Below, one piece after another: positions 43,901 to 55,240 of a stretch of 64,000 nucleotides of DNA. This DNA comes from Marchantia polymorpha subsp. ruderalis (Eukaryota > Streptophyta > Marchantiopsida > Marchantiales > Marchantiaceae): contig AP031352.1 in NCBI GenBank assembly GCA_037833965.1, positions 5,188,501-5,252,500 of the forward strand, given 5' to 3'. The position numbers and the translations under genes were made by a program. The stretch's first letter is position 1, and each line of letters begins with the position of its first letter. The notes beneath the pieces are model-generated. The model ran no database searches and was not told the DNA's origin. It worked only from the letters and a program-made list of their open reading frames with translations.

Positions 43901-44610
43901 AAAGGTTTAGGCGAAGGTCAATAAATAACCTCTGAACTTTATCTCAATAATGCACAGGTGTGGGATCACGCGGCTGGCGTGATATGTGTAACTGAAGCGG
44001 GAGGCCAGGTACTAACTTTCAACCCTCCTTGACATTGATTATATATGGAAAATTAGGTGTTTCTACTTGATTTCAACACTACCGTTGGTTTTAATTAGTG
44101 CTAGTCTTTATCAATCAAAAAGTAAAGTGGAAAAAGAGAGCGCAATCCTTTTGAGCCAAAAGCTCAAAAGTTTCCCAGTTTAATACCATTGTATCCTCAT
44201 TTTTAGCGATTGAACACATCTTGAACTGGCTGGGGACTTGACGTTCATAACGTCTTTATATTATGTGTCTGAAGTACTACTTTAACTCCTGACCAGCATA
44301 ATTGCTAAAACTATAGGCCCCAAAATAAGTAACGTTCATGTGTTTGAAGTGAAAGCAGCGATCGGCTTTTTATTTAGCTGATTTTGGAACCGGATATATT
44401 GTTCTTTTTCTTTATATTGCAATGAGGATACCAAACTAACTGGTGGAGTTCAACGCATTCCAGGTTACCGACGTCATCGGGACACCACTACAAGAGATGA
44501 TTGGAACCGGTCAAGTGCTGTTCAAGCCTGAAGGAGGAGTTATTGCCACCAATGGAAGCTTGCGGGACAAAGTCCTCCAGCGTTTCGGACCCATTAAAAG
44601 GAGATCCTGA
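40961..44610 (+). CDS. 3'(2'),5'-bisphosphate nucleotidase-like (SAL1/HAL2-type) protein, organelle-targeted
   Basis: Member of the inositol-phosphatase superfamily; relatives remove the 3' phosphate from PAP and PAPS, by-products of sulfation, in plastids and mitochondria. Nine exons: 40961-41085, 41236-41338, 41626-41725, 42053-42306, 42531-42590, 42952-43406, 43741-43819, 43958-44008, 44464-44610; 457 residues. Exon 1 plus the start of exon 2 encode a Ser/Arg/Val-rich transit peptide, and joining them keeps frame. Metal-site motifs are present: VTVADFG (Asp100), GEED at 122-125, DPIDGT at 197-202 and WDHAAG at 394-399. Compared with SAL1, about four residues are missing at the exon 3/4 junction, so that junction is the least certain. 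The middle region (about 250-370) is divergent, and PAP specificity is not proven. Confidence 0.87.
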
Positions 44611-45591
44611 TGTGTGTTTTCTGATGGGCAGCGTACACGATGGAACAACTCAGTGAAAGTCAACTGCTTCAAGTGAAGAAGCTCCGAAGTGTGACCGATC
44701 AAGAAAGCCAGTTTAGACCATCTAGCGAAGAAATTCCAAGCGGCTATATTTGACTGGATTTGATGTTGTTCTTCCTGTTCTCTTACTTCCTACCGCTGAC
44801 GGATCTCAAAGAGCAAATTTTCATCTCACGTTTGATCTATTCTGATGATGACTGTGTTAGTCACTGCATTTATGACGTTGATATCTCCTGATGACTTCCT
44901 AAAAAATTTCTTCGCTAAAAGATGAGAAATCCAGAGGTTGTGTAGTGGAAGATATTGTCGAATGAAATAGTATCAGCCGAGATGGTTCATGACGAACTTG
45001 GCTTATGTTAATGTATTGTCATTATCAAGAAATGATTTTCGTGCTACATGGTCTTAGTTTCCTTGGCTTATACGCGATATGTATCAGTTAGAAGTGGAGA
45101 CTTACACATAGGACGCAAATGGAAATTTTTATCGAGAGAATAAGTTTGCCAACAACCGTACGCGTCGAGGTCACATAGTTACCGACATGTACTATAGTAC
45201 ATGATTTTCACTGGATATCGAGGAAGGGAGAGCCAAAATCATACAACAGATTTAAGTGTGTGCCCGACCTGACTGTAGATGCGAATACTGGATGCCCACA
45301 TGACAACCACGAGTATAAAAAGCACCCCAGTCGGTGCACTGCTTAAGGTCGTGAGATGAGTAGAAGCCGAACTTTAAATATTTATGAGAGTGGACATGTT
45401 TGTTGTATCATCGAGGGAAGGCAATGGATGAGTAAATGTGTGCATGATTATGTCTCCAGGACCACTGATGATTCTCATGAACATAGCAAGCGATTATATG
45501 TAGAGATTATAGACGTGTCTGAAAATGTTATTTGAAAGTTTGATGAAATAGTGGTCATCACCGTACCATAAGCACTGTCACTCTCTGGTAT
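44611..45591. other. 3' flank of the nucleotidase-like gene
   Basis: Probably begins with the gene's 3' UTR. No other gene or repeat was recognised before the MITE. Confidence 0.5.
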
Positions 45592-45601
45592 ATGTTTCTT
45601 A
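45592..45601. repeat. Target-site duplication, left copy
   Basis: ATGTTTCTTA, identical to the copy at 46122-46131 on the other side of the MITE. Confidence 0.88.
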
Positions 45602-46121
45602 GAGAAATTTGCTTGATGGGACCCCATCAAAACCCTGACTGCTTGATGGGACCCAATAAGTTCCATTTTACCCGATGGACCCCTCCGACCGGTCACCGTC
45701 AGTTATGTTCTTGTAACTGATTTGTTTCCACTTCAATGAAAGAAAATAATTTCTTCCCGAATTTAAGTTAGTTAGATTTTCCATGTCTCCCAATCTTCAT
45801 CGTGGAAGAGTCCAATTTCTCAGTTTTACAGTTATAATGTATAGGCATACTCTACTCACTCCTTACCTTTTTTTCTTTCTAAAATTCTTGGTAAAAATCA
45901 TGTCAGTTGCGTATTTGGTCCGTGAAGTGCATTTTTTTTTTCAACAAAGAACCTCAGTGCTTTTCCTAACCCGGATTGAAAGGAATTACAAGAACTCGCA
46001 GTAGAACATTCGTGACGGCAGACTGAATTGCCGTCGGAATGGTCCCATCGGGTAAAATGGAACTTCAAGGGTCCCATCAAGCAGTAAATGTTTTGATGGG
46101 GTCCCATCAAGCAAATTTCTC
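45602..46121. mobile_element. Mutator-like MITE (non-autonomous, 520 bp)
   Basis: Terminal inverted repeats of at least 80 bases begin GAGAAATTTGCTTGATGGGA. The first 32 bases of the two ends are identical, and about 73 of the first 80 match. The element is flanked by perfect 10-base direct repeats ATGTTTCTTA at 45592-45601 and 46122-46131. A 9-11 base target duplication with long inverted repeats is typical of Mutator-like elements. The interior has no transposase; its longest frame is about 73 codons. Each end also carries CTTGATGGGACCC twice, giving sub-terminal repeats. Superfamily assignment rests on TSD length and TIR type. Confidence 0.88.
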
Positions 46122-46131
46122 ATGTTTCTTA
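46122..46131. repeat. Target-site duplication, right copy
   Basis: ATGTTTCTTA, identical to the copy at 45592-45601. Confidence 0.88.
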
Positions 46132-49100
46132 TCCAAGTTGCATCACGGTACCACAATCACTGTTATTTTCTACAATACGTTGAATTTTCCATCTACAGTC
46201 TCCCGGTATAGGATTGGCTGAGTGGTTGGTCCAAATCTTCGAAATATAATCAAGCCAGGAAACCCATATTTCAAGGCCAATCCGTGATGAACTATCAGAT
46301 GCGAATCTCTTCGAAACAAGGTTTTTTAAGTGAAAGCTTTCTATGGTCTATACCAGATGTTCTCATTCATGTCTGAGTAGGAGGGTTATCTAGCTCTTTC
46401 AAGAATCTACATGCTGCACCGTGGCGTCTCCAATTTTATCAACTGCTTTCATGGTTTCAACCGCAGGTAGCGGACAAGTCCACTATCTGCAGTTGAAAGC
46501 TCACAGGATTCCTTGTGTTTTGTCCTGTATTTTACTGGCAGCTCCATTCTCAAAAGACTTTCTGTGGGAGCTCAAGGTAGAAATTAATCGAGAAATGTTG
46601 ATGGGAGTATCAACTTCCAGTGGTGATGAATTCTCACCACAGAAACAAACCGTTTAGCAGTTGTCCTTCTTAGAATCAATGGCACTCGACCCGTATTAGA
46701 ATAAATGGCATTATTTTCCAGTCTGGAAGCTGTGCAGGTGAGCCTTCCATACAATGAAATGGACATCCACGCGAAAAGCTCGAATGGGAGTCAGATAACA
46801 AGTCGGGACTGCCGAGATCCAATTGAGAAGACTGCTACACCACATTTTGGATCATCGAAATTTCCCCGAACTCACTTGGATGCTGCTGTGTGGAACATAA
46901 TGCAAGGAAGGCGTAGTAGCTTTTCTAAGCCGTTGTAGAACTTTAAGAGGGCAACATCATTACCCTTCAGAGTAGTTAAAATGGCCAATGGAAAAAATCA
47001 ATGTTAATCCTCTGCAACTGGGCAGGGGGAAGCAAAACCAAAAATCTCTTTAGCCACAGTGGACCTCGATCTGTGTCCAGGGTGATCCGTGCATGAGGAG
47101 AAGCTAAAGCGACTGGACAAGAAAACGAAATGGGGAACAATCCTGCAACTTGCGCAGTAGCTGGCAAGGAGGACGAAACTCCCGTGCATCATCTGATAAA
47201 ACGCAGTTCGTTTCATAAACTGAAAGCGCAACGAATTCGTGACATCGCTCTGCTGCTGCTGGAGGTCATGCTCCACGCGGAGTCTACTATCCTTAATCCA
47301 AAGCCCAAATCAGCAGCACTGTTGAGTCAAGGGTACAGGGTCTGTGTGGACAGGGCTGTGTGTGATGAAGTAGCTAATCTCATTTCTCGAAGAATTTCTC
47401 TCTTCAAGGGAAATTCTTCGAGAAATTTTCCCTCAAAGCGGGAAACCGTCAACTACTCTTCCTCGTTTTCCTTCTAATTCTTGACTTTCTTCTCTAGTAC
47501 TTGATGATGTCATCTAGCACCGCTGAGTCAGGGGGCGGGGTCTGTTGAACTTACATTGGTGAAGAGCATCCAGTTCAGTTTTGGACCAGTTAGTCTTTCA
47601 CCAGAGTAGCTCACATACCATAAGCAGGATCAATGGGCCTAAACCTTGACTCAGGAAATGGAACAAGTTGCATAATATGAACTTGCAACTAACTACTAGC
47701 AGCAGGCTGAGTTGCAAACTCTGCAAGTTGTTCGCAGGAAATGAAAGTCTGCGATACTCGCTTCTCTGTAGCTATCTTGCGTCTGTTCTCTGCTGGATAT
47801 TCTTCCTGCATCATTTACAGCGGTCAGCACAGTGAGTGGAGAGACTTCTTCAAGGCTAAAAATAATGAGCGTGTTTGCCTTCTCCTGGTGTTCCTATATG
47901 GGCACCAGGTGTCCATGCCTCTTTACCTCTTGATTGAAATTCACACACCATCAGCTGATTTGTGAAGGGGGAGCTCCCTTTTACTGAGGGCTGACTTGTT
48001 TGAGGTGTAACAGCTGAGTCACAGCAAGTTCAGCTGCCAATTGTTCAACTGATGGTTGTTCGGTCTCCTTGAGGCCTGTTTCACAGCGCATGATGCAGAC
48101 ATCGTACAAATTCGTTGTGGAAGTTGAGGTTGGAGTTACGTTTTCGTCATAAAACCGTAAGATGCTGTCTACTGGAACACTCAGAAGAGCGGATTTTGAG
48201 CTGCCTAGCGGTCTATGAAGCTGACCACTACTCCCCTGGTCGCCTTTGCAATTCAACAAAAATTTCTTGCCGAGTTTGCATCCAGGTCCCCCAATGAACA
48301 ATACATATATTCATCAACTCTAGGAGATAATCCATTTAACTCTAATTGCTGCAGCAGTATCATGGATTCGAATAACAATCTGCCATATAAAGGTGCAGAA
48401 AATCTGATGGTCTGGTGTACACAAATTCTTAATTCTGGCCATTGGGAAGTGCTTTACAGTATAAACTCTATATTCAAGAAAGATGCTAAATTCGGATAGA
48501 CCCTAGATTGTTGCTACAAGTCGCCTTCACGTTCTGAACGGCAGTTCATGCGAATAAGTGAGAAAAATATATCCAGAGAGCGTATTGTGGAACATTTTGG
48601 TCCTATCAATGATGTGCACGAATTTTCCTCTGTAGCTGGCATATTATGAGGGGCAGTAGTTGAAATTCAGGTGAAAAAGAATTTCCATTCCACTTCCCAT
48701 GCTTTGTTACATCTCTGCACACTCGCTAGTCTGCTGAGACGAGCATACACAAAAAGTTATGACCTGCAGCACGTTTGCGAAGATACTGGAAGCTTCAGCA
48801 TCGTAATGTCAGAGTGAACCAAATAATTCTTAACAGCGTAGAGTACTCGATCCATATGTAGCAGGTCCAACCATTCCAAGATATCTTCACCTTCAGTAAG
48901 TCTCCTCGTTCACGTCCTCCTGCAGTTTATTGAGTAGAAGTGATAAGGTGTTGAAAGCTTCGTAGGAAGTCCCTTGTGTTTTCGTGATCTATCTGACACG
49001 TCTCCTACACTGTCGTATCTTCATGTCCTGACCAACCTCCACCCTCGTTAAAGATCACTTTATTGCATGTCATATGGTTATTTCAAGTCCTGTATGATCC

Positions 49101-50900
49101 AAATGCTTGTGATAAGATTTGACTAATTACATTACTATACGAAACTTGATTTTAACTAACACTTGATCGTTAACTCGTGCCTGGTGACCTGTTTCAATGG
49201 TATCCCGTCTAGAGATGATTGAGACGGTCAAATTCCTTTCGGACCTGTCTGACGGAAGACGAAGGATCACCTCCAATAGCAGCTTGCGGAACGAGTCGTT
49301 CAGTTACTTCAACCCATAGAAACGACACCCCTGACTGCATGTCTGGGTTCACTTACAGCCAAGAACTCAACCTGGAACATATACCGTTTCTGAGAAGAAA
49401 ATTCACGCTGTTGAAAAGGACTGGATGTGTTAATATCCTGACGCTTCTTTCTTCGTCTCACCGCAGACTCCAGGACCACATGCTCTCTCCGTATGAGTCA
49501 GTGCTGAGCTCGAGTAGATTTCAAGCAAACAGGACAAAACCAAACATGATTGCTAGCGAGTCAATCTACAAAAAATCGCAGAATCATTTGCTGAATTCAT
49601 CAGTAGATTCTCCTTATTTACAGTGCAGATGATGATGAGCTCATACACTTAGTCTGTTATGCTTTAAACAGTTAATCCTTCGTGGTAGAGGATGTTTTTC
49701 TTGTGGGATCCACGATCCACTTGAAGAGAGCAGACTGCGTTTGATCCCGTAGTACAGTTGCTGGCCAGTGGGCAGTGCCCGGGGACAGGCGTGCGTGACG
49801 AAACGCAAGTCTACTTTCCAACACCTCAATGAAGTTTGTGCAGGGAGCCGGCACTCATCGAAAAAACAATCACTGGACCTCGTCATCACTGGCCCAGGAA
49901 CAATTCAATTATCCGATGAAGGATAGCTGTAACTTCTGAATCGTGCCTCGATATATTATTCCCAAAATATTACATTACTGGTGGAAACATGAAACCTGAC
50001 ACATAAATTCAGTGAGAAAATTCTGCTTATTACAGCAAACCTTCATCCTCGGCAATCTGCATGTCCAGCCGATCAAAGATTCAGAACCATCACTTTCTGC
50101 ACACTCGTGGTTGTAGGAGTCCCCAACATGCTTCAGGGGCGGTGGGGATTCGGCTTCGGTTTCAGCTGCACATCAGCTGACGAGGATCGACATTCGTCGG
50201 CCCAGGAATGTGCATTGGGCGTATCACGAGCATGGCGAGACGGCTCGTCATCCATTATCGAGGTTGTGGGCTTTGACGAGTTCAATTTCGTCATTAAATG
50301 GATTTCAATTTTTTTATCTTGAGAATCTGCCTGATGATCGAGAGCGAATCGTGTGAACACGTGGACTTCTGTGTGAAACTGTTCTGCCCAAAGAGAATCA
50401 CTTCTTGTTCTGCAGAGTGAACGAACATTTTCACTCCGAGGTTCGCCTCGAAACCGAACTCGGAGCGTGAGTGAACTGTCACAATCATGTCTCTTATACT
50501 TTCGCAGCACAACATGCATCACCGAATCAAATATCAATTTTACATAGTTTCATGCATCAAAATAAATTTTCGAGAACGATATGAACTTTTTGTAATACTT
50601 TTAACTCTCAATAATCGATAATGAAGTCATACACTGCAGCAAGAGTAAATACAACACGTGCTTGGGGTGTAGATCTAGCTTTCTATGATGCACTTGTACT
50701 TGTACATTTCACCCAATTGTAACGTGACATACTTGCTCCATCTCCAGATAAAAGTAATTGGTTTGCTTACTCTTCATGGATGAAATAGTCATACCTATGA
50801 CATATGAATGACTTTGGAAGTTTGCATTGTTTCCTACATTCGCATCTTTGTGAATTTATTCACCTAATCTCCCCTCGGTGCAGTATTCTGTATTAGCACT
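46132..50900. other. Intergenic, no recognisable gene
   Basis: GC-balanced sequence with scattered frames up to 137 codons (e.g. 47130-47477 +, 49219-49632 +, 50133-50537 -), none with a recognised motif or convincing splice context. One perfect hairpin at 47382-47426 is listed separately. Confidence 0.45.
47382..47426. repeat. Perfect 17-bp inverted repeat
   Basis: ATTTCTCGAAGAATTTC at 47382-47398 pairs exactly with 47410-47426, with an 11-base loop. It lies within a 115-codon frame of unknown status. Confidence 0.95.
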
Positions 50901-51113
50901 ACCAGTTACAACAATTACACATTTATCTATAACATCTCCATAAAATATATAGAGACTATAATTTCATTAGCCAACCTTTGTTGAAATTTGATAATCGTTG
51001 ATGTCTTTTATCTTAACTACTCCAATCTAGATGTTAGTAAAGATTGGTATTTTCCCACCTTCCTTGCCATCTTCAACTTCTTGTCTTCTTTCATGGATTG
51101 TGATGACAATCTT

Positions 51114-51140
51114 TATATATATATATATATATATATATAT
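51114..51140. repeat. (TA)n microsatellite
   Basis: Perfect TA run in the AT-rich island. Confidence 0.9.
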
Positions 51141-52012
51141 GTTTGTTGTGATGCTAACATGATTAATATTTTAGAATTTTTTATTGACTTGAAAAGTAAT
51201 CAGTTCAAGTGATATGATCCATCTCATGTTTAAACTTTAACAGAAGAGTTGATTGTTGCGGTAGAAAATTGATGGTTATGAATGACTCGTTCATCATTTT
51301 ACTCCTATCTTTATCATAGCTACTTCAAATTTTTTTATAGACTGATTTTGTGAAAAAATTGATGAAGTAAATATTTTTTTCTAAATCCAATAATGGCTTT
51401 TTTTCCTTTCACATTTGATACAACAAAAAGTATAAAATAATTTATGCTGAACAAAATTCCAAAGATATAATTTTCTCTTTTAATTTTTAGTACTTAATCG
51501 TTTAAATTTTTTTTCTCGATAATATTCATCAGCAAATTTTATGGATATTGTATTTGAATGTAAGTATCAAATTATTTAAACCATAAGTAAACTAAAATAA
51601 AGTTTTATATATTGATTCAATTTCAAAATATTCATTTTATATGAATAATTTCTAGCAACAAATAATTTTGCAAGTAATCATTTGATAATTTCTTATATAA
51701 GTTGACATTATGTTTTTTAAAGAATAAAAAAGTTGAAATATAATCATATTTTCTAAATTTTCTCAAATTTTATTTTGGTGAATTTATTTTGGACATCCAA
51801 GCGTAAAAATATTTCAATTTTAATTTTAATTGAGTAAGTTCAAAATTTTAAGTTTTAATGTTGTTCATGTAACATCTGATGGTATCAGTTTTTTTATCAT
51901 CTTGCACATTTCACTTACAATGTATATGATGGATATATAGCCTAACTCTTGATTGTTGAATCAAAAGTTAGGCTACAAATCATAACTTTCTAACACTTTA
52001 ATGTTGAGCTTA

Positions 52013-52088
52013 TTTCATTTTGAGTTTTGAAATCACTACAAAAATTTATTTGATTTTGAGTTTTGAAATCAACTACAAAAATTTATTC
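52013..52088. repeat. 38-base tandem duplication
   Basis: Two adjacent copies (52013-52050 and 52051-52088) of a segment with core ATTTTGAGTTTTGAAATCA, differing by a few bases. Confidence 0.8.
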
Positions 52089-52905
52089 GTTCTTTATTTA
52101 AAGCACAATTTAAAATATTTTTTAAAATTTGAAAATTTTAACAATTAATATCTAAAATCAAAAATTAAAAAATGAATTATATCCAATTTTAATTTGGATT
52201 TGATACCATATAAGCAATAAAATCTTAAATTCATCAACACCGTAATAACTCTGCATCAATCAGATTGAAGTAACTATTGAAATTTCTATTTTTATCTTCA
52301 ATGTAAAAGATGCTAACACACCCATTGATTATGATATTAATATTTGATATGCATATGAGCATTTACCTCAATATTCATCTTCTAACATAGGTTGTGATTT
52401 ACATGTACAATTGAAATTCTTTTTGAGTTTAAGAGACTGATCTTTCAAGTATATGTAAAGTTTTGTCGCTCTGTTTATTCATGCCACCTTTGAAAATCAT
52501 CATCATCACATGCTATGTCTGATTCATTCTTAGTTTTTTACATAAGCACAAGTCTCATACAATATACTCCAAATCCGTGTAAGGGAGAAATTTCTGACAG
52601 ACTGCATACAGATCAAGGCTCAAAGTAAATAGTCAGATGTTTTAAAACATAAAAAGTACACCCAGTCATCAATTAATGTAAGTTGAATTTCCCTAAGATA
52701 TAATTCTATAGATGCAAATTTTAACATGTTTGCTGGAAATTTTGCTAGAGGCTACTTGCTCTGGCCTAAAATGTACATATATTTTGTACTTTTTTCCATT
52801 TTTCTGTAAAAAAATATCTAGTGTTATACAAAGGATTGAATTCAAGTTTGATACAATTGAACCTGTTTGGTATATGTTATATATATCAAGAATTTATATG
52901 TTTTT

Positions 52906-52925
52906 ATATATATATATATATATAT
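52906..52925. repeat. (TA)n microsatellite
   Basis: Short TA run in AT-rich DNA. Confidence 0.85.
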
Positions 52926-54851
52926 TACTTATTATTTGGGAGTACTTATTTAGGCTTTTTTTTACATACTTGTTAAATCAAAAAACGAATTGCCCTCAAA
53001 TGATATGTCAGCCCGAAGATCAGAAAATCATCACGCCATTTGACATCTTCCTTCTCTCTGAACGTCCTGATCTGGCAGCTGTAGGACAGAGCTCGACGAG
53101 AGTGTGGAGTTGCAAGCCAAGTGCCATCTACTTTCGTCCGCTCGACAAAAGCCATAATAGTGTAATGGGATCGGACACCGAGCTTCACAGAAAAAAGCTT
53201 CAAGGTCACAAGGAGAGCGTAAGCAGGTGGGGAGGGTAGACTGATGGTCTCTCGTGTCAGGTCGAACGGGCACTGATATGGATCATCGTCCGTACACCAT
53301 GAGGACTACGATGGAGAAGAATCATTGCGCGCAGCGAGTGCAGTCGCGCCGACGTACTCCTCTGTCTCGGGAATCCTAGAAAAATTTAGGTCTAGAAGCA
53401 GTTCTGGACTCTAGGAGGCTCCTTTTCGCTGTTGTGCAAAACCATGTGCAAGGCCTGTCGCGGATGATTCTGCTGTCGACTGGGCGACAAATGGCGCACG
53501 TGGTGTACGTCAAATGATTAAACAAACCATCTTCGTTTTCCTCTTATGCACCATCATTTCCCCTCTGAATTATCGGTTGGAGGCTCTTGGTCACTTGTTA
53601 ACGAGAATACTATAGAACGAGTACTTCAGAGCAGGAGTGCTTGGACTGCAGCTCGTCTGGCAAGGACAGCCATAAGTGTCTCACTATATGAATTAACATT
53701 GCTTTCTACTGCTTGATTGGAAGGGAACTGCACTCGGTGAATCCCCTAGTCTCAGATTTTGAAACTTTGATAGCTGGGTCGTTGATCGGCTCTGACTGAA
53801 AAAAAATCTCTACTAAATTTATGCTGTAAATTTAATTTCATGATGATGAACATCATCAGGAATTTCTTTATCTCTATATCACTTTTTGTACATGAGATAT
53901 TTATTTATATTTATATATATAGACGAAATATGCTTATTCACATTAATCTAATCAAATATCATGAACATGGATGATACATTAAAACTTTCAATACAATGTG
54001 TGTTTCAATTAATTATGAAAAAAAATTTACAATTATGGTGTAAACAAAATTAAAATCACTAATTTTGATTTCCTAATATTTTACCTCAAATAAATATTTA
54101 TTTCTTATTATTTTTATTTTTATTAATAATCTATATATATTGTTGAGCACATATGTTTCATCATTTACAAACTGTTAAAGATTTTATAAAGAAAATTATT
54201 TTAAACTGAAATCATGAAAGTTACAACTAGATTTCTAATTTGATTTATTCAAAACTAATATGAATAGACCGATCAATTTTTCTATGCAAAAAATGTCTTT
54301 CAAAACTTAGTCCTTTGAAAACTTTAAAAATATAGACTCTGAACATCTGATAAATGATCAATAAAAAATAGAAGAGAAATTAATCTAATATAGATACTTA
54401 CCTTTCAAAAAAATGCTTTATTTAAAATATTAGATCTCTATGCCAAGAAATATAGAAAAAGAACCCTTCATCTCAAAATTTTGAAATACTTTATTTTTTG
54501 CTCATTCTTTATTTTATATAAATATAAATTTAGAAAAGATAAGGCAGGTCCTTGTCTAGCTTTAATTTTGAGGATACTCATTACGTAGATAATCAAACAT
54601 GAGAGAAAAGGAAAGATTTCGACTTTCATTACTCATTGTAATTTTGAATGGTTTAAAACATGTTACAGAGGTTTTAAATTATGAATATGTTTGAGTTGAA
54701 CCAATAAATTGATAATTATATTTATGTGAAAGATCAACTAGATTATTGAAAAATAGAGATAAGATTTTCTTGTTTTATAAGTTTCATGCTGGACATTCGT
54801 TATCTTGAAACTCGAAATTTTAGGGAAAAAATATGGTACAACTATACTATA

Positions 54852-54878
54852 CTATATATATATATATATATATATATG
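54852..54878. repeat. (TA)n microsatellite
   Basis: Perfect TA run preceding the first copy of a roughly 50-base direct repeat. Confidence 0.9.
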
Positions 54879-54903
54879 GTCAAATATTGGGAAAAAAACT
54901 AAC

Positions 54904-55222
54904 TCCATATCGTATCATTTTCACAGATCATTACAGGCATAGATTCAACTGCTATCTTACATCTTCCTTCAACTCGTGTCTTCATGTAGTAAACTTTTAT
55001 GTCTGTCAATGGATATATATATATATATATATATATACATACATATATAAGTAATTTGTTAAAAGATTCACACTGTTTTCACTATGAGATCTCGTGCACC
55101 ACAGACACAAGTAAGTTGTAACTCCTATCTATATTTATATAATTTCGGTATAAAATTGGAAAATAATTTTTCCATACTGTATCATTTCTACAGATCATTA
55201 TGGGCATGGAGTCAGCTGCTAA
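54904..55222. repeat. Imperfect direct repeat, 268-base offset
   Basis: Copies at about 54904-54954 and 55172-55222 share CAGATCATTA, GTATCATT and the following GGCAT/CTGCTA landmarks. They are separated by a (TA)n tract. Divergence suggests an old duplication. Confidence 0.7.
55013..55036. repeat. (TA)n microsatellite
   Basis: Perfect TA run between the two copies of the direct repeat. Confidence 0.9.
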
Positions 55223-55240
55223 TACATACTACTCAATCTA

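Larger units (their letters stand above)
50901..55240. other. AT-rich intergenic island
   Basis: Mostly AT-rich DNA with TA microsatellites and short duplications, interrupted by a GC-balanced patch at about 53000-53800. That patch has open frames on both strands (53031-53273 -, 52973-53209 -) but no recognised family. No gene supported. Confidence 0.5.

Noticed and set aside
46206-46260. tRNA-like GGCTGAGTGGTT sequence
   Set aside because: Resembles the D-arm of a serine/leucine tRNA, but no matching acceptor stem or T-arm follows.
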